A DNA stretch of 64,000 nucleotides, from the IMG/VR virus record IMGVR_UViG_3300048507_000465, positions 18,017-82,016 of that record; one strand, written 5' to 3'. The position numbers were made by a program, and so were the translations under genes. The notes beneath the pieces are model-generated. The model did not search any database. It was not told the origin of the DNA and saw only the letters and a list, made by a program, of their open reading frames with translations. The number at the start of each line of letters is the position of its first letter. The stretch's first letter is position 1. This stretch comes from a virus. This document shows positions 51,883 to 60,180 of this stretch, in pieces.

Positions 51883-51945
51883 TAAAGACATTACTTATAT
51901 GCTAGTTCCCAGAAAAGGTTTCAAAAAACTTCAATAAATCTTAAA

Positions 51946-52104
51946 TTAATTATGATAGCCTAAGATTAGGTTAATTCTGGTAGGGATAACTACCTTAGTA
52001 TTACAACTATCACAGCACTTTCCTTTATTGACAACAGGAGCAGGATTATTACCATACTCCCCTTTAATAGTCTTTTTGCAAATTACACATTTAAAATCTT
52101 TCAT
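51946..52104 (-). CDS. Small zinc-ribbon-like protein
   Basis: I place the start at the ATG complementary to 52102-52104, one nt after the upstream stop on this strand. A longer in-frame reading to 52299 lies wholly antisense-shifted within the other gene and has no domain. The 52-residue product MKDFKCVICKK... has CxxC at Cys6/Cys9 and CCxxC at Cys30, Cys31 and Cys34, with the loop YGNNPAPVVNKGKCC. This compact zinc-ribbon type is common in phages and bacteria as a small regulatory or nucleic-acid-binding protein. It is co-transcribed with the 96-residue gene from an early-type promoter. Confidence 0.75.
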   Translation of the reverse strand: MKDFKCVICKKTIKGEYGNNPAPVVNKGKCCDSCNTKVVIPTRINLILGYHN

Positions 52105-52105
52105 A

Positions 52106-52396
52106 TTAGCAGTATGAGTTAATTTTTTCCATTCGTTCTTTCCAATGTTTTGCAACGTTCTTAGAAAATTCCTCTTCAGGATGATTAAATGCATACCAAA
52201 GATCTTGGATGTTAATCGGACCAGCACCACCGATCTCGTTTTCAATCCATTCACAGAACGCGTAGAGCGAGTCTGCTTCATTGATGTATAAACTCTCATA
52301 AATATAATGATAACCCTCTGTAAAGCTTCCAGTTTGCTTAGCCCCCATTAAAAGAAGGTCTTTATTTCTTTCTGATAAATTTAATTTTGTATTCAT
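52106..52396 (-). CDS. Minus-strand early gene, unknown acidic protein
   Basis: The 96-residue, acidic, helical protein starts MNTKLNLSERNKDLLLMGAK and has a Trp-rich middle (YAFCEWIENEIGG, LWYAFNHPEEEF). It leads a two-gene minus-strand operon with the zinc-ribbon gene 1 nt downstream. Its promoter region shares a 27-bp identical core with the other minus-strand gene (21257-21670). No family is recognised. Orientation and promoter suggest early expression. Confidence 0.72.
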   Translation of the reverse strand: MNTKLNLSERNKDLLLMGAKQTGSFTEGYHYIYESLYINEADSLYAFCEWIENEIGGAGPINIQDLWYAFNHPEEEFSKNVAKHWKERMEKINSYC

Positions 52397-52410
52397 ATAG
52401 TTTAATTTTT

Positions 52411-52454
52411 AATTACAGTACTAATATACGAAAAATATCTGACATAAAAAAATT
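52411..52454 (-). promoter_or_regulatory. Host-like early promoter, copy B
   Basis: On the minus strand TATATTAG (complement of 52421-52428) lies 19 nt downstream of a TTTTT run. The 27-bp core 52411-52437 equals 21684-21710, and a second block TGACATAAAAAAATT is also shared. The gene starts about 24 nt downstream. Two copies with so much identity indicate a conserved early-promoter cassette. Confidence 0.7.
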
Positions 52455-52513
52455 CTGAGGCAATTATTTTAGAAAAGATATTAACATAATATGAAGAAAC
52501 AAAACCAAACTTA

Positions 52514-52524
52514 GATATATAATA
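52514..52524 (+). promoter_or_regulatory. Late/middle-promoter-like element GATATATAATA before replication block
   Basis: An exact 11-mer copy lies 27 nt before the ATG of the 56-residue gene and about 280 nt before the SSB gene. It diverges from the minus-strand early promoter 60 nt away. Its presence before replication genes suggests the element is not restricted to structural genes. Confidence 0.5.
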
Positions 52525-52551
52525 AGTATAATAAACAAAGTAACGATTAAC

Positions 52552-52722
52552 ATGTTAATTACTACAGAATACCTTCAACTCATTAAAATCCTAGACACAC
52601 TAGTGGCAGCGAACCAACTCACAAATGTTGAGAAATCAGAGTTACTCCACAAATCAGGGCTGATTAAGCTAAAGGATGGAGCATGGAAGGATCCTTCTGG
52701 AGCTATGTTATCAGTTAATTGA
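52552..52722 (+). CDS. Small protein of unknown function (56 aa)
   Basis: A 56-codon frame, ATG at 52552 to TGA at 52720-52722, begins MLITTEYLQLIKILDTLVAA and ends WKDPSGAMLSVN. It is helical with a Lys-rich middle (LLHKSGLIKLKDGAWK). It follows a GATATATAATA element by 27 nt and precedes the SSB gene by 85 nt. No family is recognised. Codon use matches that of the neighbouring genes, and it accounts for most of the otherwise gene-free stretch 52397-52807. Confidence 0.55.
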   Translation: MLITTEYLQLIKILDTLVAANQLTNVEKSELLHKSGLIKLKDGAWKDPSGAMLSVN

Positions 52723-52763
52723 AACTATTGTATATTGTACAACTATAAGGTAACGAAAGAACA

Positions 52764-52805
52764 TTAAAGTAATTTCAAGTATTAAACAATTAAACAATTT
52801 AAAAG
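52764..52805 (+). promoter_or_regulatory. Candidate autogenous operator of the SSB gene
   Basis: The leader just before the SSB ATG has four TTAAA units (52764, 52782, 52790, 52799), the last three at 8-9 nt spacing: ATTAAACAATTAAACAATTT. T4 gene 32 mRNA has a comparable series of UUAAA units next to its start, to which gp32 binds to repress its own translation. A TTGTA-TATTG-TACAA stem at 52728-52742 lies upstream. Confidence 0.5.
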
Positions 52806-52807
52806 TT

Positions 52808-53731
52808 ATGAGTGATTCATTTGACATTTTTAATTTAGGCGTGGAAGATGTGGAGACACACCAGCCTGAAAGAACTTCAACAAACGAAGTTTACAAACCA
52901 ACTGCCGATGATGGCAAAGACGGAACGTACAAAGCATTAATTAGATTTGTACCTAATCCAGAGAACCCAAGAAAATCTTTGGTTCAAAAATACGTACACT
53001 GGTTAACTAACTCTTCTGGAGATGGTAAACTAGTAGACTCACCTCAAACAATCGGAGAACACTGCCCTATTGCAGATGTATTCTGGAAGTTGAGAAAATC
53101 AGATTCTGCTGTAGACAGAAAAGCTTCTGAAAAGCTTAAAAGACGTCAACAGTATTATTCTCTTATTAAGATCATTAAAGATCCACAAAATCCAGAAATG
53201 GAAGGTACTTACAAAGTATTTAAATTTGGATATAAGATTAAAGAGAAGATTGACTCTGAATTGAAGCCAGACTTCGGTGAGCCAACACAAGTATTCGACC
53301 TATTTGAAGGTAAGAACTTCGAGCTTGTTATTACAAGACAAGGTGAGTACAATAACTACGACAAATCTAAATTCTCTTCTAACAAATCTGCAGTAATCAT
53401 GGGCGATGCTCCAGCAGAAAGAACGAAAGAGACTATGGGCGCTATCAAAGAAGAATTAGAGAATGCACCATCTTTAGCACAATACGACTACAAAGCTTGG
53501 GACGAAGATACAAGAGCTTTCGTAAACAACGTATTGAGAATGTACCTTAATCCAGGTGATGATATTGCAGCAGTAACTTCTGCTCCAAAATCTGCTCCAG
53601 CTCCAAAGGCAAAAGTAACTGAAACTGCAACTGCAGGATCTGCTGCGCCAACAAAGGCTGAAGCACCAGCTGAAAGTAAGGTAACTACAGATGATGATTT
53701 AGATTCTTTCCTAGATGACCTCAACATCTAA
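52808..53731 (+). CDS. Single-stranded DNA-binding protein, gp32-like
   Basis: The 307-residue protein has the gp32 layout: an N-terminal cooperative segment, an OB core (LIRFVPNPENPRKSLVQKYV and KYVHWLT) and a C-terminal Ala/Pro-rich linker. It ends in an acidic tip, DDDLDSFLDDLNI (295-307), as in T4 gp32, where the tip recruits replication proteins. T4 gp32 binds zinc through one His and three Cys. Here only one Cys is present (EHCPIADVFWKLR, Cys86), so that zinc site is lost. The primase gene overlaps its end by 17 nt. Confidence 0.9.
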   Translation: MSDSFDIFNLGVEDVETHQPERTSTNEVYKPTADDGKDGTYKALIRFVPNPENPRKSLVQKYVHWLTNSSGDGKLVDSPQTIGEHCPIADVFWKLRKSDSAVDRKASEKLKRRQQYYSLIKIIKDPQNPEMEGTYKVFKFGYKIKEKIDSELKPDFGEPTQVFDLFEGKNFELVITRQGEYNNYDKSKFSSNKSAVIMGDAPAERTKETMGAIKEELENAPSLAQYDYKAWDEDTRAFVNNVLRMYLNPGDDIAAVTSAPKSAPAPKAKVTETATAGSAAPTKAEAPAESKVTTDDDLDSFLDDLNI

Positions 53732-54794
53732 TAACATACAATTAACTGAAGAGCTTAAGAGTAGAATAAAAGTTGCACTAAAACAAGTTTGTGTAGAGCA
53801 TCATTCTACCCCTAACAAGCAGCTGCTTAAAGACATGCCAGGGCGAATAACCTTGGCATGTCCTTATTGCGGTGACTCTCATGAAGATGATACCAAGAAA
53901 AGAGGTAACATGTATTGGGACACACTTCAGTATCATTGTTACAATTGTTCTCACCACACTAATCTTCATACGTTCTTAAAAGACCATGAAGTTAGAATGC
54001 CTAATACAGGCGACTCATTTACGATTATTGACTATATTAAAGAGAACAAACAACAGGTTAGTCAAGAACAAGTATTACAGAATGCAAGTCTTAAAAGCGT
54101 CCAAGACTTAGCGTTAACCGTAGATGAATTTAAAACTATATTTGGCGCTAAAGAAATTACACCAGGCGAATGGATTTGGTTTCAACTTAAAGATAGGTTG
54201 TTACATAAAAAAGTGGATGACTTTCTTTTCTCCCCTAAAGGCAATAGGCTTTGGATTTTAAATAAGGGTATGGAAGGTAAAATTATCGGCGCACAATCCA
54301 GACGAATGAAAGGTTATGGGTCTAGGTATCTTACCTATGACTTGCCTAAATTATATGAAGAATGGAAGAAGCCATTAGAGTTAGCACCAGAACAAATGAC
54401 AAAACTGGCAAAGGCTTCTACCCTATTCGGTATCATGCAAGTAAACTTTCAACAACCAGTAACTTTGTTTGAAGGTCCAATTGATGCCAAGTTTATGCAT
54501 AACTCTATTGCCCTAGCAACAGCAGGTAGATCGACAGAAGAATTTGACGAAATGGCGACGGTCAGATATATGTTCGATAATGATGCAACAGGTAAAAAGA
54601 AAATGATTGAGAAGCTTAAGAGAGGCAGACCAGTATTTATGTGGTCTAAATTTCTAGATGATTTTAAGCTAGATACATATAATATCAAAGATCTAAACGA
54701 TTTGATGAAAGTATGTTACCAGCAGAAATCTGATGCTTGGAAACAAATAGAAAATTATTTTACATCAAGCAATTTAGACTTATGGTACGTATAG
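53715..54794 (+). CDS. DNA primase, DnaG/gp61-like with zinc finger and Toprim
   Basis: The 359-residue protein starts with a CPYC...CYNC zinc finger (Cys49, Cys52, Cys75, Cys78). The Toprim-type core has LFEGPIDAKFM (Glu253) and MFDNDATGKKK (Asp288, Asp290), the catalytic acidic residues of DnaG/gp61 primases. T4 gp61 (342 residues) makes RNA primers with helicase gp41. It overlaps the SSB gene by 17 nt at the start and the next small gene by 13 nt at the end. No gp41 helicase gene is adjacent in this window. Confidence 0.9.
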   Translation: MTSTSNNIQLTEELKSRIKVALKQVCVEHHSTPNKQLLKDMPGRITLACPYCGDSHEDDTKKRGNMYWDTLQYHCYNCSHHTNLHTFLKDHEVRMPNTGDSFTIIDYIKENKQQVSQEQVLQNASLKSVQDLALTVDEFKTIFGAKEITPGEWIWFQLKDRLLHKKVDDFLFSPKGNRLWILNKGMEGKIIGAQSRRMKGYGSRYLTYDLPKLYEEWKKPLELAPEQMTKLAKASTLFGIMQVNFQQPVTLFEGPIDAKFMHNSIALATAGRSTEEFDEMATVRYMFDNDATGKKKMIEKLKRGRPVFMWSKFLDDFKLDTYNIKDLNDLMKVCYQQKSDAWKQIENYFTSSNLDLWYV

Positions 54795-54991
54795 AAGAAA
54801 TGGAAGATACATTAGAGGATTTTTTTAAGGACAGCGACCGCTTCAAGAAGATGCGCATGCTAATTGATTTCGAGATGCCAGAGTTTAAGACTGATAATCC
54901 CGATATAAAATTTAGCAAACCTAAACTTAAGAAGGGCGAAAAAGCCGCAAAGTTTATTAAGCCAGATAGGAACAAACCGTCGCTATTTTAA
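54782..54991 (+). CDS. Small replication-block protein, unknown
   Basis: With start at ATG 54782 (overlapping the primase by 13 nt) the product is 69 residues, beginning MVRIEEMEDTLEDFFKDSDR, acidic at the N-terminus and Lys-rich at the C-terminus. An earlier in-frame ATG at 54737 and a later one at 54800 are possible. Located between primase and UvsY-like genes, it may be a small helicase loader, a transcription co-activator or an accessory factor. None of these is demonstrated. Confidence 0.55.
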   Translation: MVRIEEMEDTLEDFFKDSDRFKKMRMLIDFEMPEFKTDNPDIKFSKPKLKKGEKAAKFIKPDRNKPSLF

Positions 54992-55002
54992 TATAAAAAT
55001 AA

Positions 55003-55425
55003 ATGAGTAACGAAAAAATATTAGCACTAGATCAGAAGTTAAGTGCACAGAGAAACGAATGGTCTACAACTATTAGAGGTCTTGCACAAAGTCTTCGTAA
55101 TCTAAATACAATGGAGGTTACGATTGCAGATGTATTATCTTCTAGGCAGACTCTCGTAGATCAAATGGCATATATAAATGTCAAAATAAAACAACAAAAG
55201 AAAACTATTTCTGCAAGATACAGAGAAGCCTATATTAGATACTATAATTACGACTATAAATTAGGTGAAAAGCAGAAAGAGAAATTCTTAGAGAATGACT
55301 TAGCAGATGATAATATGATTTTGTCACATTTAGAAAATCAAATGGATTGGCTAAGGGATTCCGTAAAAACATTAGATAATATGGGCTTTGCTATTAGAAA
55401 TAGGCTGGCTCTAAAAGATCTATAA
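55003..55425 (+). CDS. uvsY: UvsY-like recombination mediator protein
   Basis: The 140-residue all-helical protein is close to T4 UvsY (137 residues) in length. It has ISARYREAYIRYYNYDYKLG and the C-terminal helix TLDNMGFAIRNRLALKDL, which parallels the T4 C-terminal GFAIKHI segment. UvsY loads the UvsX recombinase on gp32-coated ssDNA. Immediate downstream uvsW-type helicase and upstream gp32 and primase reproduce the T4 partnership. Identity is moderate by eye, but synteny supports it strongly. Confidence 0.8.
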   Translation: MSNEKILALDQKLSAQRNEWSTTIRGLAQSLRNLNTMEVTIADVLSSRQTLVDQMAYINVKIKQQKKTISARYREAYIRYYNYDYKLGEKQKEKFLENDLADDNMILSHLENQMDWLRDSVKTLDNMGFAIRNRLALKDL

Positions 55426-55431
55426 CAAACA

Positions 55432-56940
55432 GTGGAGTTAACGTTAACAGATAATAAGCAGTTCTTGCGTGTGGATGAGGCGACCGAAATGGAAGTTGAA
55501 CAACTCAACATCACACTAAATAGACGTATTGAATCTTGGAGATTTCATCCCCTGGTTAAGAAGGGTTTATGGGATGGTTACATCTCATATATTAAAGATG
55601 ACAAGTGGATTCCATCTGGCCTTTGGCGAGAAGTAATGAATATGTGTAAGCAGTATAAATATGAGCTTAAACTAAATGGCATTACAAGACTATTTGATAC
55701 TAATATAAAAGCTGCAGACTTTGAAGCATGGGCAATGGATTTCTTTGATGGTTCAGAGATACAACCTAGAGATTATCAAATTGAAGCTGCATATAATATC
55801 CTTAAATTTAGAAATTGTCTAAGTGAATTGGCTACATCGGCTGGTAAAACTCTTATTTCATTTATGGTAATATCTTACCTATTAGAAAAACAAAAGGCTG
55901 GTAGAATTCTTTTTATTGTACCTAATGTCTCACTTGTTGTTCAGGGTTCAGAAGATTTCCAAGACTATAACTGGAGAAACCAAGCTAATATAAAAGTACA
56001 ACAGATTTATTCCGGTCAAAAGATTAGACCAGGTCGAAATGTAGTAATAGGAACATATCAATCCCTAGTTAAAAAGGATAAAGAGTATTTCCAACAATTT
56101 GATGCAGTACTTATTGATGAAACACATAAGGCTAAATCACAATCTATTAAAACTATCCTACAAAAATGTACAGCAGCTAATTATAGGTTTGGACTTTCAG
56201 GTACAATTCCAAAAGCTGGTAGCCTAGATAGATTAACACTTATGGCTTATACTGGTCCTGTAATCACAGAGGTCAGTGCAAATTTCTTACAAGAAGAAGG
56301 TTTTATTGCAGGTTGTAAAGTAAAAGTAATAAAAATGGATTATGCTGCTGAGAGTACTAAGAATGCTTTTAGAGAAATGTCCCAAAATAGATATGAGAGT
56401 AAAGACGTCTATAAATTTGAAAGCAATTATGTTATACAGTCGCCAGGTCGGCTTGCATTTATTTGTAGCATTATTTCCAGAGTTAAAGGCAATGGTCTTG
56501 TCTTGTTCCATAGGATTGAACATGGTAAAAAGATTTATGAGAAATTGCGCCAAGAGTCTGAAAAGAATGTTTACTATGTAGACGGAAATACGGATAAAGA
56601 TATTAGAGAAGAATACAAAAAGAAAATGGAAGCAGGCGCTGAAATTATTATTGTAGCCTCTTATGGTACATTCTCAACTGGTATATCAATTAATAAGATA
56701 CACAATATATTCTTTACAGAGTCCTTTAAATCCGAAGTGATTATTAGACAATCAATAGGTAGGGGACTAAGAAAGCACAAGTCTAAAACTGATGTAAATA
56801 TCATAGATTTCGTAGATGACCTATCCTCCCCGGATTGGGATAACTACTTAATTAGACATGCTAAAGCTAGGCAGAAGATCTATAGAGAGCAGAAGTTCCC
56901 GTTTGAGGTAAAAAATGTGACATTTGAAGGGGATATATAA
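55432..56940 (+). CDS. uvsW: UvsW-like DNA/RNA helicase (superfamily 2)
   Basis: The 502-residue protein starts with GTG at 55432 (6 nt after the upstream stop). It has Walker A-like LATSAGKTLI (SAGKT at 136-140), DETH at 229-232 (VLIDETHKAK), LSGTIPKAG, IIVASYGTFSTGISIN and QSIGRGLRKHKSKT. T4 UvsW (503 residues) unwinds R-loops and branched DNA and switches replication from origin-dependent to recombination-dependent. The near-identical length and adjacency to uvsY support orthology. It ends at a stop overlapping a GATATATAATA element. Confidence 0.92.
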   Translation: MELTLTDNKQFLRVDEATEMEVEQLNITLNRRIESWRFHPLVKKGLWDGYISYIKDDKWIPSGLWREVMNMCKQYKYELKLNGITRLFDTNIKAADFEAWAMDFFDGSEIQPRDYQIEAAYNILKFRNCLSELATSAGKTLISFMVISYLLEKQKAGRILFIVPNVSLVVQGSEDFQDYNWRNQANIKVQQIYSGQKIRPGRNVVIGTYQSLVKKDKEYFQQFDAVLIDETHKAKSQSIKTILQKCTAANYRFGLSGTIPKAGSLDRLTLMAYTGPVITEVSANFLQEEGFIAGCKVKVIKMDYAAESTKNAFREMSQNRYESKDVYKFESNYVIQSPGRLAFICSIISRVKGNGLVLFHRIEHGKKIYEKLRQESEKNVYYVDGNTDKDIREEYKKKMEAGAEIIIVASYGTFSTGISINKIHNIFFTESFKSEVIIRQSIGRGLRKHKSKTDVNIIDFVDDLSSPDWDNYLIRHAKARQKIYREQKFPFEVKNVTFEGDI

Positions 56941-56942
56941 TA
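56932..56942 (+). promoter_or_regulatory. Late-promoter-like element GATATATAATA
   Basis: An exact 11-mer copy overlaps the uvsW stop codon and lies 32 nt before the ATG of the 637-residue head-type protein. It starts the second block of capsid-targeted proteins. Confidence 0.6.
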
Positions 56943-56974
56943 CAATACTAAAATAATAAAATAAAATTATTAAC

Positions 56975-58888
56975 ATGGGATCAATAAAATTAAAATCTTT
57001 TTCTTCATTTGCACATAGCCACAAAATAGACGCTGCTGCTAAATTAGAAGAAGAAAAAATGCTTGCTAGAAATAAGGCAGCAGATAAATTTAAAGCATTA
57101 CTAAATGACTTTAATGTAACTTCAATTAAAGAACTTAAAGAAGATGATAAAAAATCTTTTTTTTCTAAATTAGGGAATTCTGAAATATCAGAGTCTTTAG
57201 CAATTATTGAAGAGGGAACAAGATCTCAAATCGGTAAAATCAAAAAGAACGGAAAAATCTCAACAGTGTATATGCACTATGATGGTTACCCAGACCATAT
57301 GTTACCTACAATTAAAAAGGGTTACAAAGATGGAAAGGCAGTAGACACTCTACTGAAGAAAGGGGGTGGTTCAGGTCTAGAAGTAAATGTAGACGATATT
57401 AAATTCTACGGCGACAAGACCACTACTGACGGGAATATGAAAGATACTGAGAAGTTTGTAAAAGACGCTGCTAATAACGGCGGAGCTGAATTCATCTACC
57501 TATATTCTGAAAGAGATTCTAAATGGTACATGGTTGATGTTTATGACAGTTACGATTTAGTTCCAGCATTTGAATCTATGATAATCAATGAATCATTTAA
57601 ACCAAGTAAAGGTAACGCAAGAGACGCAAAGAAGGTTTCTAAGTTTTTAAATACATTCTTTATGAAGCATTCTGCAATTGCAAACTCTGAAAGTTTTTTA
57701 GGAGCATGCAGATACTTATTATCTGAGTCATTAACAGACGCTAACTTCCACTCATACAGAGACCCAGTAAGTAAAGCACTAGGGGGTAAGATTAGTACTA
57801 TTATGGTAGATGTTGAAAGCCTGGGTGGTATGTCATTACCAATCGGTAAGAAAACACTTATGAACTTATTAGACGAACACTATTCTGGTGTAGCTAATGC
57901 AGCTGGATGGTCAGGTATCGGTATTGTTGAAGGTATGGCATTATTCTTAGATGGATTTGGTTACTCTCAACCAGCACAAAAAATAGTAGATGCATTTAAT
58001 TTAATATGGGCTAATGAGTCTGTAATGAATGAAGGTAATGCATTTTTAGCAGCAAGAGCGAAAGCGATTGAAGAAGATGCTGAAGAATTTGAATTTAACG
58101 GCAAGAAATTTCCTGTGATTAAAGAGGACCTAGAAATTGAAGAGGTTACAGAAGGCGATACTGCTAAAGTTTCTAAAAAAGAAATTCAATTCCATTTGGA
58201 TGCGTTTGAAAAAGGAGATATTGAAGGTGAGGATTTAGCACAAGCTATTGGAGAAATACTTTATGGTAAGTTAAGAGAAAGCGATAAAGCTCAAGACCCA
58301 GGGGAAGAAGTTCCAGGTGGTGAAGAGTCTGATGAAACTGAAGAGCAATTTCCAGATGATTTTGATGCAACAAATCCTGCTGAAATGGGCAAGATGACTA
58401 ATGAAGATGAAGTTACTGAAGCTAAATTCGTAAAAGATTTTGATAAAGATGTTTTAGATGCTGAAACCAAAGCAGATATAACAACTTATTATCCATCAGC
58501 TAAATTCTTTATGGGTAAAATGACACACTTCTTTGGAGAACTAGAACCAAACTTATTCTTTAAAGCTTACTATGCTAAATACTATAAAGAAGATACAGGC
58601 AAGAAAATTGATGGTGAATTTAAAATCACTTCAATCTATTCTGAAAAGGGTAGTAGATATGTAAACCTATATGTTGAATCTGCAGATACGGTAGAAGCTC
58701 CAACAGTAAATGAAGCTGAAGTAAAATCAGATGAAGAATTTAAAGAGTATGCATTCACTGTTTTAGGAAAAGCATTTGGAGATAAATTTGACGAAGAAAA
58801 AGCACAAGAAGTAGTAGACGGTTTATTGTCTAAGCATGGTGACGATTATGGAGCCGCTGTTGGCGCATTAACTGCATCATTAGGATAA
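56975..58888 (+). CDS. Large multi-module candidate internal head protein
   Basis: The 637-residue protein begins MGSIKLKSFSSFAHSHK, a divergent head motif. Recurrent linker-type sites divide it into modules: ESMIINES at 200-207, NESVMNEGNA at 347-356, VTEGD at 391-395, EVTEAK at 489-494 and TVNEAEVK at 577-584. Module 1 contains SQIGKIKKNGKISTVYMHYD with the following GYPDHML, a domain widespread in phage proteins. After 348, AFLAARAKAIEEDAEEFEFN precedes another phage module, GKKFPVIKED. It looks like a polyprotein or multi-cleaved internal head protein. No enzymatic activity is visible. Confidence 0.65.
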   Translation: MGSIKLKSFSSFAHSHKIDAAAKLEEEKMLARNKAADKFKALLNDFNVTSIKELKEDDKKSFFSKLGNSEISESLAIIEEGTRSQIGKIKKNGKISTVYMHYDGYPDHMLPTIKKGYKDGKAVDTLLKKGGGSGLEVNVDDIKFYGDKTTTDGNMKDTEKFVKDAANNGGAEFIYLYSERDSKWYMVDVYDSYDLVPAFESMIINESFKPSKGNARDAKKVSKFLNTFFMKHSAIANSESFLGACRYLLSESLTDANFHSYRDPVSKALGGKISTIMVDVESLGGMSLPIGKKTLMNLLDEHYSGVANAAGWSGIGIVEGMALFLDGFGYSQPAQKIVDAFNLIWANESVMNEGNAFLAARAKAIEEDAEEFEFNGKKFPVIKEDLEIEEVTEGDTAKVSKKEIQFHLDAFEKGDIEGEDLAQAIGEILYGKLRESDKAQDPGEEVPGGEESDETEEQFPDDFDATNPAEMGKMTNEDEVTEAKFVKDFDKDVLDAETKADITTYYPSAKFFMGKMTHFFGELEPNLFFKAYYAKYYKEDTGKKIDGEFKITSIYSEKGSRYVNLYVESADTVEAPTVNEAEVKSDEEFKEYAFTVLGKAFGDKFDEEKAQEVVDGLLSKHGDDYGAAVGALTASLG

Positions 58889-58908
58889 AATAAATCTAAA
58901 AACTTCTT

Positions 58909-60180
58909 ATGAAGATATACACTAATTTTACAGAATTTTTAAACGAGAAACTCCAGGTAAACAACTTGGAGGATTTCGTATTTGAAGGTGGGGCAGCAGG
59001 GCATATGATGCACCCTTTCGATGACCACTCATTAACTTTTGCAGATTTCAAGACTATTGTTAAATCTTCATTACAAGGTGGTTTAGATTTCGAAGAGGCT
59101 GCAACTGAAAAGACTGATGGTCAAAACCTATTTGCAACTGTAAAAGATGGTCAAGCAATGTTTGCTAGAAATAAAGGGCAAATGATAAATCCACTAGACC
59201 TAAATGGTATCATTAAGATGTTTACTGGCCACGCGTCAAAGCTGGTTGAAGAAACATATATCTTTGCTGCTAAAGATCTAGCAGAGGCGCTCCCAGCGCT
59301 TAAGGATCAATCAATGTTCGCGAACGGATTGAATTTCGTTAATATGGAACTAATTTACTCTAAAAACCCTAATGTTATCTATTATGACAGAGATGTTATT
59401 CAATTTCATGGTATTGTAGAGACTGATGGTGAAGGTAATCAAACTGGAAAGCAAAATATTGCTACAGAACTAGTTAAAGCTCTTAAAGAATTAAAGTCAG
59501 ATGTTCAAAAGACGTTTACAATAATTCCCCCTCAAATTTTAAAGTTAGGAAAAGACATTAACTTTGATGAGAGAGTCGGCTATTACGAAAAGGCGATAAA
59601 TAAACTGAGAGATACTTATAGTCTATCAGATCAAGATGAGGTTAAAATGTATCACGAGATGTGGTGGAGAGGCCAAATCGAAGAGAACTTTGCAGACCTA
59701 GAACCGGCACATAAAGAGGGTTTACTTTTAAGATGGGCTTACTTAGATAAGAAGACACTTAAGTTAACTGCATTAAAGAAGGAATTAACACCGGAACAAA
59801 ATAAGGCTGTTAAAGATTTTGATGGTCAAAGAAATAAGAAGTATAAAGAAAACATTTTACCTTTTGAGAATCTATTTTTAGAGTTAGGTGCAGATGTTTT
59901 AAAGAACGCTTCTAATTTTGTAGCTGCTAATCCAGATGCTGAGAAAGCAAGATTACATAATCAGATTAGAACTGAAGCTGGCAAGATTAAAAAGAATGGC
60001 GACCTTACTCAAATTGAAAAGGTTGAAAAAGAACTAAAAAGACTAGAGGGAATTGGTGGTATTGAGTCGATCATCCCAACAGAAGGAGTGGTCTTTAAAT
60101 TTAAAGGAAAAACCTTTAAACTAACAGGTACTTTTGCTGCGATTAATCAGCTAATGGGTATCATAAAATACGGAAGATAA
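58909..60180 (+). CDS. Ligase-type nucleotidyltransferase with capsid-targeting-like N-terminus
   Basis: The 423-residue protein starts MKIYTNFTEFLNEKLQV, the shared head motif with a likely site after LNE. LEDFVFEGGAAG follows. Motif I of covalent nucleotidyltransferases is AATEKTDGQN (KTDG at 68-71, lysine 68 as candidate nucleotide acceptor). Motifs IV/V are seen in EGVVFKFKGKTFKLTG (392-407). The family includes RNA and DNA ligases. This branch occurs in T4-like marine phages with a similar head-type N-terminus. A packaged ligase or RNA-modifying enzyme is proposed. Substrate is unknown. Confidence 0.68.
   Translation: MKIYTNFTEFLNEKLQVNNLEDFVFEGGAAGHMMHPFDDHSLTFADFKTIVKSSLQGGLDFEEAATEKTDGQNLFATVKDGQAMFARNKGQMINPLDLNGIIKMFTGHASKLVEETYIFAAKDLAEALPALKDQSMFANGLNFVNMELIYSKNPNVIYYDRDVIQFHGIVETDGEGNQTGKQNIATELVKALKELKSDVQKTFTIIPPQILKLGKDINFDERVGYYEKAINKLRDTYSLSDQDEVKMYHEMWWRGQIEENFADLEPAHKEGLLLRWAYLDKKTLKLTALKKELTPEQNKAVKDFDGQRNKKYKENILPFENLFLELGADVLKNASNFVAANPDAEKARLHNQIRTEAGKIKKNGDLTQIEKVEKELKRLEGIGGIESIIPTEGVVFKFKGKTFKLTGTFAAINQLMGIIKYGR

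Noticed and set aside
52105-52299. N-terminal extension of the minus-strand zinc-ribbon frame
   Set aside because: It overlaps the well-supported 96-residue gene in another frame. The zinc-ribbon gene has a good ATG at 52104 directly after that gene.
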